From Chitinophagaceae bacterium UBA4857 (GTDB lineage Bacteria; Bacteroidota; Bacteroidia; Chitinophagales; Chitinophagaceae): a DNA stretch of 51,773 bases. Positions 1 through 8,998 of this stretch are shown in pieces. Where the stretch lies: NCBI GenBank assembly GCA_002399735.1, contig DHEF01000015.1, positions 39,629 through 91,401 of the forward strand, read 5' to 3'. The notes beneath the pieces are model-generated. The model did no database searches, was not told the origin of the DNA, and worked only from the letters and a program-made list of their open reading frames with translations. Numbering within the stretch: position 1 is the stretch's first letter; every line of letters begins with the position of its first letter. Position numbers and translations under genes: made by a program.

Positions 1-816
1 CGTAAATCATTACGTAATGATTTTTTAACGGCCGATATGGCCATTACCGGTGTAAACTTTGCCGTGGCAGAAACCGGTGGTTTTGTAGTGTGCACCAACG
101 AAGGCAATGCCGACATGGGTGCACATGCAAACAAAATTCACATTGCTTGTATGGGTATTGAAAAAATAATCCCAACCAGTAATGACCTGTCCGTGTTTTT
201 GCGTTTGCTGGCACGTAGTGCAACAGGACAACCTATTACAACATACTCCACCCATTATTATAAACCGCGGCCACAACAACAAATGCATATTGTAATTGTT
301 GACAACGGAAGAAGTCGTCAGTTAGGCCGGGAAGATTTTAGAAACTCTTTAAAATGTATTCGCTGTGCGGCATGTTTTAATACCTGCCCGGTGTACAGGC
401 GCAGTGGTGGTCATAGTTATCATACAGCAGTAGCAGGGCCAATTGGCTCTATACTTAATCCTAATATGGATATGAAGGCGAATGCCGATTTACCGTTTGC
501 CTCTACCTTATGCGGTTCCTGCAGCAATGTATGCCCTGTGAAGATTGATATACATGATCAGTTATGGAAATGGCGTCAGAAATTAAGTGCCGAGGGTTAT
601 GTAGCATCGGGCAAAAAAGTTGGTATGAAAGGTATGGCGTATGTATTTGGTAAGCCTGCTATTTACAGGTTTGCCGGCAAGGCGGCACGTATGGTTTTAC
701 GTTTAATGCCCGGCATTGCAAAAAGCAAAAAGCTTAACCCTTGGTACAAACAACGTGAAATGCCCGAAGCACCTAAACAAAGCTTTAGAGAGTGGTATGT
801 AAAAAATAAAAAGTAA
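1..816 (+). CDS. lutB: Lactate utilization iron-sulfur protein LutB, 5'-truncated by window edge
   Basis: C-terminal part of LutB, the iron-sulfur subunit of the LutABC L-lactate oxidation complex in the cytoplasm. The frame is open from base 1, so the real start lies outside the window; the first internal ATG (37) is not the start. About 271 residues are visible. They include the ITGVNFAVAETGG and NEGNAD signatures of the LUD domain, then a ferredoxin-like part with CIRCAACFNTCP and CGSCSNVCP, which gives the Cys ligands of two 4Fe-4S clusters. The stop codon overlaps the lutC start (TAATG), which implies translational coupling. Family identification is firm. Confidence 0.93.
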   Translation, partial: RKSLRNDFLTADMAITGVNFAVAETGGFVVCTNEGNADMGAHANKIHIACMGIEKIIPTSNDLSVFLRLLARSATGQPITTYSTHYYKPRPQQQMHIVIVDNGRSRQLGREDFRNSLKCIRCAACFNTCPVYRRSGGHSYHTAVAGPIGSILNPNMDMKANADLPFASTLCGSCSNVCPVKIDIHDQLWKWRQKLSAEGYVASGKKVGMKGMAYVFGKPAIYRFAGKAARMVLRLMPGIAKSKKLNPWYKQREMPEAPKQSFREWYVKNKK

Positions 817-1418
817 TGAGTAGCAGAGAACAAATATTAGCCGCTGTAAAAATCAACAAACCCACGGAAGAACCTACACCACCTGTGATGCAGCTGCATA
901 CTGATTCAGCGATACAATACGATAATGTCGTAGAACAATTTACAACCGTAGCGCAATCCATTGGCGCTACCGTACACGCAGTTGAAAGTATGGCTGCTGT
1001 TAAATTACAATTAGAAACAGCCTTGCAAGAGGGCAAGCAAGTTGTAAATACAGTTGCTGACATTGGTACTATTACTTCAAACATTGATATACATACACCC
1101 GCACATAAATTGGAGGCCGTTGATATAGCTTATATAAACGGTACTGTAGGGGTTGCAGAAAATGCGGCCATTTGGGTAAGCGAACAACATATGGTTAACC
1201 GGGCATTGCCTTTTATTTGTAAGCAACTGGTGTTAATAATAAAACAGAAAAACCTGGTGAGTAACATGCACCAGGCGTATAGTCGCCTAAATGTTTCGGC
1301 AGATGGTTTTGGTGCGTTTATAGCGGGGCCATCAAAAACTGCTGATATTGAACAGTCGCTGGTGATTGGTGCACATGGTCCGTTAGGTTTAACTATTTAT
1401 ATTGTGATCAACCCTTAA
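816..1418 (+). CDS. lutC: Lactate utilization protein C (LUD domain)
   Basis: A 200-residue LUD-domain protein, the small third subunit of the LutABC lactate dehydrogenase system. The ATG overlaps the lutB stop by one base. The C-terminal half carries the family pattern: AYINGTVGVAENAAIWV, then a QLVLIIKQ strand, then FGAFIAGPSKTADIEQSLVIGAHGP near the end, with the conserved GPSKTADIE segment. Length fits the family (about 190-240 residues). It is the last gene of the operon; no clear terminator hairpin was seen after it. Confidence 0.92.
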   Translation: MSSREQILAAVKINKPTEEPTPPVMQLHTDSAIQYDNVVEQFTTVAQSIGATVHAVESMAAVKLQLETALQEGKQVVNTVADIGTITSNIDIHTPAHKLEAVDIAYINGTVGVAENAAIWVSEQHMVNRALPFICKQLVLIIKQKNLVSNMHQAYSRLNVSADGFGAFIAGPSKTADIEQSLVIGAHGPLGLTIYIVINP

Positions 1419-1470
1419 TATTCTTGCAGGTTAATGCAACCCGTTTACCCACATATTGGCCTTTGCTACT

Positions 1471-1502
1471 ATTGCATAAAACTATATTGTTTTATATTTT
1501 TG
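1471..1502 (+). promoter_or_regulatory. Putative Bacteroidota-type promoter of the WG-repeat gene
   Basis: TATTTTTG at 1495-1502 fits the Bacteroidota -7 consensus TAnnTTTG. ATTG at 1471-1474 lies about 20 nt upstream, as expected for the -33 element. It sits 33 nt before the start codon at 1536. Inference from sequence only. Confidence 0.4.
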
Positions 1503-1535
1503 TACACTTTGATTAGTAGTACCAAATAAAAACGA

Positions 1536-3143
1536 ATGAAACAGGCCACCCTTTTATTGATTAGCAGCATTTTCTTACTTTTTTCAGCACAAGCACAGCG
1601 GAGTAGTGACAACCCTTACGACGAGGTGGATGATTACTCGGAAGGGTATGCCAGGGTAAAACTCGATGACAAGTATGGTTTTATCAATCTATCTAAAAGA
1701 GAAGTAATTGAAGTAAAATATACCAAAGCCCGTGATTTTAGTGGCGGCTTTGCGGCCGTAAGTGAAGACGGAAAAAACTGGGGCTATATTAATACTTCGG
1801 GTAAAAAAGTTGTTGACTTTAAACTGGAAGATGCAGAAAGTTATTATAACAACTACGCCAGTGCAAAAAAGAATGGCAAATGGGGTGTATTGGATAAATA
1901 CGGTAATACTGTGGTAGCATTTAAATACGATGAGAGTATATACATTAATCCTGCAGGTATAGGTCGGGTACAAGAAAATAAAAAATTTGGTATTGTTAAC
2001 TCAAACGGAAAATTGATAGTACCTGTCAGTTATGACCATATTCCCTCCTACCTATATTCTAGCGATAATATTACACATGCCAAAAAAGATGGCAAATGGG
2101 GTTATATTAATATTACAAAAGGCAAAACAATTGTACCATTTGAATACGATGAAGCCAATGGATATAATGAAGGGCTTTTCCCGGTACAAAAAAATGGCAA
2201 GTGGGGTTATGTAGATGCAGATAACAAAGTTGTAATACCTTTTATGTACTACGATTGCGGCATGTTTCATGGTGGTGAAGCAAAAGTTTATACCTCGCAG
2301 AAAACCCTTTTGGGTGGTGGAGATTATATTTTTATTAATAAAAACAATGAAAAATTAGGGCCGGGCAACTGGAGTTTTTTATACCACAAAGGCAGTTATA
2401 ACACTACACAGTTCTGGAGTACTAACAAAAGTTTTCCATCGGATGATATTAAGAAGAAATGGGATGAGGGTTTTTATATTACCAGCTTACGTTATGGCTT
2501 TGATGGTAATTACTTCTTGGTTATGAGTAAGAATGCCACGCTGAGAGGCCAAAGATGGGCTACTCGTGAAACTTTTTCGGATTTAGATAAAGAGGTGGGT
2601 AAAATGTGGGGCGGAGACAAACCTACACACCCCAAGTATAGAATAACTTACCTTAGTTATGTAAACGATAAGTGGCTAATGGTTGCCAGTGAAGGCACTA
2701 ATACCAATACGAACCAGCGTTTATACCGTGTTAAAAAACCTAACAGCTATTATTTTTCCGATTCGTATGCTCCGTTTCCTATAACGTCTATTGAAGTGCA
2801 ATGGAAAGAAGGTCGTTATGTAGATGCTATTGCTTACAGTCCGAAGGATATGGAATATGTGTACACAATGAGTGATGCTTCCTACTATGTTGACCAGAAA
2901 TATGAAAGTTATACCCACCTTGATGAGAACGAATTAAAAGCTTGGGAAAAAAAAGACTATTTTCCTTCGCAAATATTAAAACAAAACGGCACTTACCATG
3001 TAATATATACCAAGTACAGCAAAAGTTTTAAGTATGCCGCTCAGGAACTTATTACTTCCGAAACATTACCCACCAGGAATGTAAAAGGTTATTGGGATAA
3101 AGGTTTTACCATTACCGATATTCACAGCTTTGAAAGAGAATAA
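1536..3143 (+). CDS. Secreted WG-repeat protein
   Basis: A 535-residue protein with a signal peptide (residues 1-20, ending in SAQAQ). Residues about 30-260 hold six WG/KWG-type repeats of some 45 residues (NGKWGY.., GKNWGYINTSGKK, NKKFGIVNSNGK and similar), a beta-rich repeat found in secreted or surface proteins. The C-terminal half carries repeated W-x-x-G-[FR]-x-[IV] segments (KKWDEGFYITSLRYG, QWKEGRYVDAIAY, YWDKGFTITDIHS), resembling the DUF7477-type domain. Role unknown; extracellular location is inferred from the signal. It is monocistronic, with its own promoter and a strong terminator. Confidence 0.85.
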   Translation: MKQATLLLISSIFLLFSAQAQRSSDNPYDEVDDYSEGYARVKLDDKYGFINLSKREVIEVKYTKARDFSGGFAAVSEDGKNWGYINTSGKKVVDFKLEDAESYYNNYASAKKNGKWGVLDKYGNTVVAFKYDESIYINPAGIGRVQENKKFGIVNSNGKLIVPVSYDHIPSYLYSSDNITHAKKDGKWGYINITKGKTIVPFEYDEANGYNEGLFPVQKNGKWGYVDADNKVVIPFMYYDCGMFHGGEAKVYTSQKTLLGGGDYIFINKNNEKLGPGNWSFLYHKGSYNTTQFWSTNKSFPSDDIKKKWDEGFYITSLRYGFDGNYFLVMSKNATLRGQRWATRETFSDLDKEVGKMWGGDKPTHPKYRITYLSYVNDKWLMVASEGTNTNTNQRLYRVKKPNSYYFSDSYAPFPITSIEVQWKEGRYVDAIAYSPKDMEYVYTMSDASYYVDQKYESYTHLDENELKAWEKKDYFPSQILKQNGTYHVIYTKYSKSFKYAAQELITSETLPTRNVKGYWDKGFTITDIHSFERE

Positions 3144-3161
3144 TACTTTGAGCAACAAATG

Positions 3162-3193
3162 AAAAGGCGCAGCCATTGGCTGCGCCTTTTTTT
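3162..3193 (+). terminator. Rho-independent terminator after WG-repeat gene
   Basis: Perfect 9-bp hairpin GGCGCAGCC-att-GGCTGCGCC, flanked by AAAA and TTTTTTT. It begins 19 nt after the stop of the WG-repeat gene. Confidence 0.9.
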
Positions 3194-3347
3194 ATATATT
3201 GTATTGTCATGGTTTAATGACAAAGCAATTAAACAAAGCCTCCTATAATGTAACAAATTTCGTATTGCGTAAAAGCTATTTCTATTATTGATTACCAAAT
3301 TTCACAGCCCATAGTACATTTATACACTTTACAATAAATTAATAAAA

Positions 3348-3378
3348 ATAATAGTCTATTAATTTAGTAGACTATTAT
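3348..3378. promoter_or_regulatory. 31-bp palindromic operator-like site
   Basis: Perfect inverted repeat ATAATAGTCTA-N9-TAGACTATTAT (arms 3348-3358 and 3368-3378). It lies directly upstream of a TATATTTG promoter element (3388-3395), where a repressor would cover the -33 region. The regulator is unknown; MarR- and TetR-like dimers bind sites of this general shape. The symmetry is seen directly; the function is inferred. Confidence 0.5.
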
Positions 3379-3387
3379 ATTATTACC

Positions 3388-3478
3388 TATATTTGCCTCC
3401 TGATAAATAGCATTATTAACTCTTTCCATAGCAAACAGTTGTTTTTCCGGCCGGTGTTTCTACACCGGCCTTCTTATT
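3388..3478 (+). ncRNA. Putative short RNA with own promoter and terminator
   Basis: TATATTTG (3388-3395) matches the Bacteroidota -7 box. About 55 nt later comes a perfect 9-bp hairpin GGCCGGTGT-ttct-ACACCGGCC (3449-3470) followed by TTCTTATT. No credible reading frame lies between them, so a transcript of about 75 nt is suggested. It could instead be an isolated terminator. The rest of 3144-3855 holds no gene I can support: an intergenic-repeat fragment at 3540-3600, otherwise AT-rich sequence. Confidence 0.35.
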
Positions 3479-3855
3479 GTTACATAATAGTTAGTTTCAG
3501 TATTATTTTATCAGGTCAGCAGCAGGAGTACTAATCAACTTTACTTGCGACGCTCCGTTCAGCTGCAACAATTCTATTTAGCACCCCTCCCCCGGGATTC
3601 TTAATTACTTAAAGCCCTTTATATTTACAAAAATGGGCTAACCGTAATAGGTAATAAATTTGTCAACTGTCCATTGTCAATTAATAAAAATATGGCCGTT
3701 TACAAAACAAATATTAGTTTTGCTATCTCAATTAAGAAACCATGAAAGTATTTTAGGGTTCGCTACCATTGTAAAACAGAACCAACGTTATATTGCTTGT
3801 TTTGAGGTAACATCTTCCGTTACCTATTTTATTTACATTTAATTTATTCACAGAT

Positions 3856-5325
3856 ATGTTAGCAGAAAAATCCGCTACCAATAAGGTATCTCGTTTGGTA
3901 TCGGTAATAATTAAGGCGCTTAAAGGCGAAGAAATGGACTATACACAGGGCAACCTGCGTAGGGCTGTTATTTTATTAGCCATTCCGATGACATTGGAAA
4001 TGGTGATGGAATCGATTTTTGCATTGGTAGATACCTACTTTGTCGGTCACCTGCCTAACGCCAGTCAGGCATTGCAAATTGTAGGACTTACCGAATCGGT
4101 GATTACCATAATTTATTCAATTGCCATGGGAATGAGCATGGCTGCCACAGCTATGGTTGCCAGGCGTATTGGCGAAAAAGATAATGAAGGGGCTACTAAA
4201 GCAGCTGCACAAATTATGTTGCTGGCCAGTAGTATAACCATTGCGTTAAGTATTATTGGTATTGTATATGCCAAAAATATTTTACTGGCCATGGGTGCCA
4301 GCGAAGTAAACGCCATTGCAGGTACAAAGTTTGTGCAGATTATGATGGGCAGCGGCATCATCATTATGCTACTGTTTTTAATTAACGGTATTTTTCGTGG
4401 TGCTGGTAATGCAGCTATGGCTATGAAGAGTTTGATGTTGGCCAATATCTGTAACATAGTTTTATGCCCTATACTAATTAATGGTTTGGGCCCTATACCT
4501 GCCATGGGATTAAATGGTGCAGCATGGGCCACTACCATTGGCCGTAGTATTGGTGTATGTTATCAGCTGTACCACATGTTTGGTAACAAACATAACATCC
4601 GTATAAAAACGCATCATTGGAATATACACTTGCCGACTATAAAATCATTGGTTAAATTATCGTCGCCAGCCACCTTACAATTTATTATTGCTTCTTGCAG
4701 TTGGTTGGTATTGGCCAGACTGGTTGCTACAACCAGTACTGCGGGACAAGTGATGATTGAGCATGGTGGTGAATTTATATCAACCGATGCAGGATCGGCA
4801 GGATATCAGACTGCCTTGCGTTTAATGATGTTTTTTATTTTACCTGCATGGGGTTTAAGTAATGCAGCCGCTACATTGGTTGGTCAAAATTTAGGCGCCA
4901 AACAAATTGAAAGAGCACAACAATCGGTAATGATAACCATGAAATTCAATGTAATTTTTATGGCATTGGTAACAGTATTCTTTTTAATAGGCGGGAACTG
5001 GTATGTATCGTTATTTACTGAGGATGCAGGGGTAAGAGCCTATGCAACAGAAGCGGTACATATTGTTAGCTTCGGGTATGTTTTTTATGGTATTGGTATG
5101 GTGCTGCTAAACAGTTTTAATGGTGCCGGCGATACGTGGACACCAACGATTGTAAACTTTTTTGGTTTTTGGATTTTTCAAATTCCATTTGCCTACTTTA
5201 TGGCCGTAACCATGAAGCTTGGACCTACAGGGGTTTTTATAGCCATACCAGTTGCAGAAACATTAATTACGATAGCATCGTTTATATTATTTAAACGCGG
5301 AAAATGGAAAACTGTGAAGGTGTAA
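3856..5325 (+). CDS. MATE family efflux transporter
   Basis: A 489-residue inner-membrane protein of the multidrug and toxin extrusion family, which exports cationic compounds using Na+ or H+ gradients. It shows the two-fold MatE layout: an N-terminal half with TLEMVMESIFALVDTYFVG and a second half from about residue 250 with ATLVGQNLGAK, and roughly 12 hydrophobic helices. The start at 3856 gives a 27-residue polar lead before MDYTQGNLRRAVILLAIP; the internal ATG at 3934 (MDYTQ) is a credible alternative and fits family N-termini better. Substrate cannot be told from sequence. Confidence 0.93.
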   Translation: MLAEKSATNKVSRLVSVIIKALKGEEMDYTQGNLRRAVILLAIPMTLEMVMESIFALVDTYFVGHLPNASQALQIVGLTESVITIIYSIAMGMSMAATAMVARRIGEKDNEGATKAAAQIMLLASSITIALSIIGIVYAKNILLAMGASEVNAIAGTKFVQIMMGSGIIIMLLFLINGIFRGAGNAAMAMKSLMLANICNIVLCPILINGLGPIPAMGLNGAAWATTIGRSIGVCYQLYHMFGNKHNIRIKTHHWNIHLPTIKSLVKLSSPATLQFIIASCSWLVLARLVATTSTAGQVMIEHGGEFISTDAGSAGYQTALRLMMFFILPAWGLSNAAATLVGQNLGAKQIERAQQSVMITMKFNVIFMALVTVFFLIGGNWYVSLFTEDAGVRAYATEAVHIVSFGYVFYGIGMVLLNSFNGAGDTWTPTIVNFFGFWIFQIPFAYFMAVTMKLGPTGVFIAIPVAETLITIASFILFKRGKWKTVKV

Positions 5326-5354
5326 AATAAGGGGGATCACGTCTCCCTTATTTT
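5324..5354. terminator. Bidirectional terminator between convergent genes
   Basis: AAAATAAGGG (5324-5333) pairs with CCCTTATTTT (5345-5354), so the hairpin has A/T runs on both sides. It overlaps the last codons of the convergent gene ending at 5348. Confidence 0.75.
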
Positions 5355-6724
5355 GATTTCCAGAGTTGATACCTTAACATGATTTGTAATGAGCGACTAC
5401 TTTCTTTTTGTTCCGGTTGACCGTTTATACTGAAACGAATATAAGGCTGCAAACCATAAGTATATTTGGCGCCAACAGAAAAACGGTGCCATTGATACTG
5501 TAGCTCTGCAACACCTAATAAATAGGTTTTAGAAAAACCGGCATCAGTAGCATTCTTTTCGGTCAGGATAGTTTTAGAAACCAACGTGTCGCCCAAGGTA
5601 ATATTATCGTGTTTTACAATACTTTGTTCGCCAATAGCTGCTTGGAACTTATTAACCTGCACACCTAAACCAACACTTAGTTTATTATTGAACCGGTAGT
5701 TGATTGTAACAGGCAATTGATGATAAAAAGTTTTTCGTAATTGTGTGGACGTTATCATATTAAATGCAGGATTGATGCCGGTATCAGGAACATTTGTTTC
5801 CTTATATACGAATGACTTTGTTGTTTGGGGGGCTCCGTACCTGAATTCGGTTTGTAAAAACCAATTAGGACCTTTATGTACTTTAAAAAACAGGGATGGA
5901 ATATAATCGCCGATTGCACTTTTACGCCCCGATGCACTGTAAGGTATTAAACCTTGTCCTTGTATTGGAATTAACTGTTGCAAGCCTGCCCCGGCAGTAA
6001 AGTAAACTTTTTTTGATTGTTTTGATTGTTGTTTATTCTTTTCATCATCAGTAGAACTATCGCTCTTGACTGTTTCGGTTTTCGTTGAATCAATAGCAAG
6101 CACTTGTACTCTATCTTCCTCTAATATTTTACTTGTAGTTGTTGTGTCATACGCTGTTAAAGGCCTACTTGGGTTAGATTTATTTAAACTACTATTATCA
6201 ACAGGTGATGTGTTTGTCTCATGATTACTTTTCCACTCTTTATCAAAAGCAACATTTTTAGCAATTGACAGCACCTTTTGTTTTTTTACTTTACTATTTT
6301 TATTACTGGCAGTTACATACTCAACATTGTAAGTGTTTGAAGGGATATTCTTTGAGTTAGCAATAGTATCAATTGTATTATTATTGATAATAACTATACT
6401 ATCCTTGTTAGTACTAATTTTTATGTGTGCATTTAAAAGTATTAACGAATCTGTTTTTTCAATATTTATATTACTGGTTTCAATAGCTTTTACAGTTTTA
6501 TTAGTCTTGCTTTTTACAATAAAGTGAACTGAGAAACCTAATAAAGCAACCACTGCAAAAAATAGCCCCCAGCCTAAACAGCCCCAGTACCACCAGAAAA
6601 ATCTACGCTTCTTTTTTTTCTCAAGACGGGCCTTCATATCAGCCCATGCCATATCTTCATCCGGCAGTTGAATATCCGGCTGCATTAACAGCCATTGTTC
6701 TTCGTATGGTAATAATTTACTCAT
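5348..6724 (-). CDS. Sigma-factor-linked membrane protein with beta-barrel-like C-terminus
   Basis: A 458-residue protein whose start overlaps the ECF sigma factor gene by 8 bp. Residues 1-40 are cytoplasmic and charged (DEDMAWADMKARLEKKKKRR). One strong membrane segment lies at about 43-70. A long Asn/Ser/Thr/Lys-rich linker follows to about residue 235. The last 220 residues look like an outer-membrane beta-barrel of the PorT/OmpW kind, with alternating aromatic strands and a terminal LMLRYQLWK. From position it is probably the anti-sigma partner, but I see no FecR or zinc-anti-sigma motif. The inner-membrane helix plus barrel-like domain is an odd topology. Confidence 0.7.
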   Translation of the reverse strand: MSKLLPYEEQWLLMQPDIQLPDEDMAWADMKARLEKKKKRRFFWWYWGCLGWGLFFAVVALLGFSVHFIVKSKTNKTVKAIETSNINIEKTDSLILLNAHIKISTNKDSIVIINNNTIDTIANSKNIPSNTYNVEYVTASNKNSKVKKQKVLSIAKNVAFDKEWKSNHETNTSPVDNSSLNKSNPSRPLTAYDTTTTSKILEEDRVQVLAIDSTKTETVKSDSSTDDEKNKQQSKQSKKVYFTAGAGLQQLIPIQGQGLIPYSASGRKSAIGDYIPSLFFKVHKGPNWFLQTEFRYGAPQTTKSFVYKETNVPDTGINPAFNMITSTQLRKTFYHQLPVTINYRFNNKLSVGLGVQVNKFQAAIGEQSIVKHDNITLGDTLVSKTILTEKNATDAGFSKTYLLGVAELQYQWHRFSVGAKYTYGLQPYIRFSINGQPEQKESSRSLQIMLRYQLWKSK

Positions 6725-7274
6725 GCCTTAATGCCTGTTTATTAATTACCAATTGTAGTTGCTTTCTTGCATTGCTTAAATGCCATTTGCTCGTTCCCTC
6801 ACTAATGTCCAGCAGTGTAGCTATTTCAATGTGATTATAACCTTCTATAACATATAAATTAAAAACCGTTTGTGTTGCAGATGGAAGTTGTCTTACAAAT
6901 GCCAGAATATCATTAGCAGAAAGCTTTGTTAATCCATCTGCCGGAATACTTACATCGGGTAATTCACCTTCAAAACTTTGTATTGCATTGTAAGTCTTTT
7001 GCTTTTTTGCATAATCAAGACAACTATTAATAACAACTTTTCTAATCCAGGTATAAAGCGAAGCATGGCGGGGATTAAATTGTTTTATATGTTTATATAC
7101 TTTGAAAAATCCTGTGTTTAATACATCCAATGCATCTGTTTCATTTTTTGTATAACGCATAGCAATGTTCATCATAACTTTATAAAAATTACGATAGAGC
7201 ATTTCTTGTGATTTCCTATCACCTTTTATGCAGCCTGGTAAAACTTCATTTATAATAGTGGCCTCGTCTAACAA
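6717..7274 (-). CDS. RNA polymerase ECF-type sigma factor
   Basis: A 185-residue sigma-70 family ECF factor that directs RNA polymerase to a small regulon. Region 2 (residues about 25-95) includes YRNFYKVMMNIAMRY and DALDVLNTGFFKVYKHI. Region 4 (about 125-178) carries LPSATQTVFNLYVIEGYNHIEIA followed by the helix-turn-helix LLDISEGTSKWHLSNARKQL. Length is typical. It is coupled by overlap to the membrane protein gene that follows. The PKD-protein gene lies 60 bp upstream on the same strand. Confidence 0.93.
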   Translation of the reverse strand: MLDEATIINEVLPGCIKGDRKSQEMLYRNFYKVMMNIAMRYTKNETDALDVLNTGFFKVYKHIKQFNPRHASLYTWIRKVVINSCLDYAKKQKTYNAIQSFEGELPDVSIPADGLTKLSANDILAFVRQLPSATQTVFNLYVIEGYNHIEIATLLDISEGTSKWHLSNARKQLQLVINKQALRHE

Positions 7275-7334
7275 ATATGTTTACATTTATAAGTCTTTTA
7301 CCCAAACCAGAACACCAATTTAACCATCACATTG

Positions 7335-8948
7335 TCACAGTTTTAAAAATACACTTCTTTTGCGTTGCAGACCATGTCGAATATCTACAAAGTATTGCCC
7401 TTGAGGTAAATTGCTTACCAATATCTTTACATTATTGTTACCCGCCCATCCGGATCTTTTATCTGTATAAACAATGTTACCGTTTGCATTATATATACTA
7501 ATTAACACTTGCTCAGCTTTATCCATATAGAGGGTCATATTTAAAAAACCTCCTGTAACCGGATTGGGATAGGATTGTAGATAACTACGATTACTTGCAG
7601 ACGAGTCTGTTGTACTATTTACAGTTATATACCGGCCAGTACTATCACTACAATCGTTCAGTGTGTCTCTTGCAAACAATTTTACATAGTAAGTACCGGG
7701 TTGTGTATAGGTATGAACCGGGCTAGCATCACTTATTGTAGTAAAAGTACCGTCACCAAAAGACCAGGCATATTGTACCGACGATTGATTACCTATGGAG
7801 CGGAAAAAAACTTTTAGTGGATTGTCCACGGCAACTGAATCAAAAAAGCCGGAGGAAATATTACAGACCGTGTCCGTAATTATTTCCAGATTTTTACAAA
7901 CTATTGCTATACAGCCATTTTGGTACGTAACCCTTAGGCAGATATTATACATACCCGGATTATTAAACCTTTTGAATAAACTATCGTTGTTTATATTTTG
8001 ATAAACTGAATCAACATACCATTCATAGGACTGTGCTGGAGAAGTATTGGACGCTCTATTGTAAATAAAATAATAATCATTTGTGTTGACTATAGAATCT
8101 TTTATAATACTAAAATCAGCCACGCAGGTATCTTGTACGGTTACATATATATATTGAAAAACTGAATCAACACAAAGTTTTGCAGTATCACGTATTGTAT
8201 GTAAGATGGTATAGTTACCTGTTGAATCATACAGGTGTTGTAAGGTACTTATGCCGTACCCCTCTTTGTAACTCCCATCGCCAAAGTTCCAGGTATGGAA
8301 TAATCCGGCATCGGTATCGTTAGCTGTAAAAGAAACAGTATCTCTATTAATGGTTGAAGTAAATGCAGCCCTGCTATCACAATTGGCAAAATCAGAAACA
8401 TACAAAGGTTTACATATCTTATTATAGCAGCTTTGAGTATAAACTTCCAAACATATATTATAATAGCCGGTATCTGCAAATCTATAGGTCAATTTTGAGC
8501 CATCCCTAACCCATCCTATATTTTCTATACTCCAAGTATAATATTGTACAGTATCATTATCCGTAACAGTTGTTGATTCAAAATGAAAAGTACGCCCATT
8601 AATTGTATCCTGAATAATTTTAAAATCAGGGGTACATCCGGAGAAGCGCAAGTTTACTTGCTTTTTTACAATATAAGTAACGTTGTTAACTGAATCAATA
8701 GCAGATAAAGTAATATCATACAAACCTGAATTTTGATAAACATGGGAACCATAAGTATTATAATAGGCCAGTTCTTTCGTGTTACCATCGCCTAAATCCC
8801 ATGAATATTTAAAATCATTTACAGGATTAATGGCCCTAAAGCTTACATGATTTCTATTAATGTCAACTGAAAAGTCAGCGATACATTGTGCCGTTGCACT
8901 ATGTAAAGTAAAAAAAAGTATAAAACTTAGTATGATGGCTTTGTACAT
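7335..8948 (-). CDS. PKD-domain protein with type IX secretion C-terminal domain
   Basis: A 537-residue secreted protein with a signal peptide (1-20, ending HSATAQ). It has five tandem PKD-type Ig-like domains. Three show the W-D/N/S-x-GDG signature (YSWDLGDGNTKE, HTWNFGDGSYKE, YAWSFGDGTFTT); two lack the GDG. After a Ser-rich spacer, the last 80 residues form a Por-secretion C-terminal sorting domain (YPNPVTGGFLNM, then GNIVYTD, LPQGQYFVDI and a short basic tail), which sends proteins across the outer membrane by the T9SS. The PKD domains suggest an adhesin or a carbohydrate/protein-binding surface protein. Confidence 0.88.
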   Translation of the reverse strand: MYKAIILSFILFFTLHSATAQCIADFSVDINRNHVSFRAINPVNDFKYSWDLGDGNTKELAYYNTYGSHVYQNSGLYDITLSAIDSVNNVTYIVKKQVNLRFSGCTPDFKIIQDTINGRTFHFESTTVTDNDTVQYYTWSIENIGWVRDGSKLTYRFADTGYYNICLEVYTQSCYNKICKPLYVSDFANCDSRAAFTSTINRDTVSFTANDTDAGLFHTWNFGDGSYKEGYGISTLQHLYDSTGNYTILHTIRDTAKLCVDSVFQYIYVTVQDTCVADFSIIKDSIVNTNDYYFIYNRASNTSPAQSYEWYVDSVYQNINNDSLFKRFNNPGMYNICLRVTYQNGCIAIVCKNLEIITDTVCNISSGFFDSVAVDNPLKVFFRSIGNQSSVQYAWSFGDGTFTTISDASPVHTYTQPGTYYVKLFARDTLNDCSDSTGRYITVNSTTDSSASNRSYLQSYPNPVTGGFLNMTLYMDKAEQVLISIYNANGNIVYTDKRSGWAGNNNVKILVSNLPQGQYFVDIRHGLQRKRSVFLKL

Positions 8949-8998
8949 AACGGTGATTTATTGCATATACTACCGTTATACAAAAAGGGTTGGGTTAA

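Noticed and set aside
3660..3842. 60-codon plus-strand ORF before the MATE gene
   Set aside because: Contains repeat-like and AT-rich spacer sequence; composition is not protein-like.
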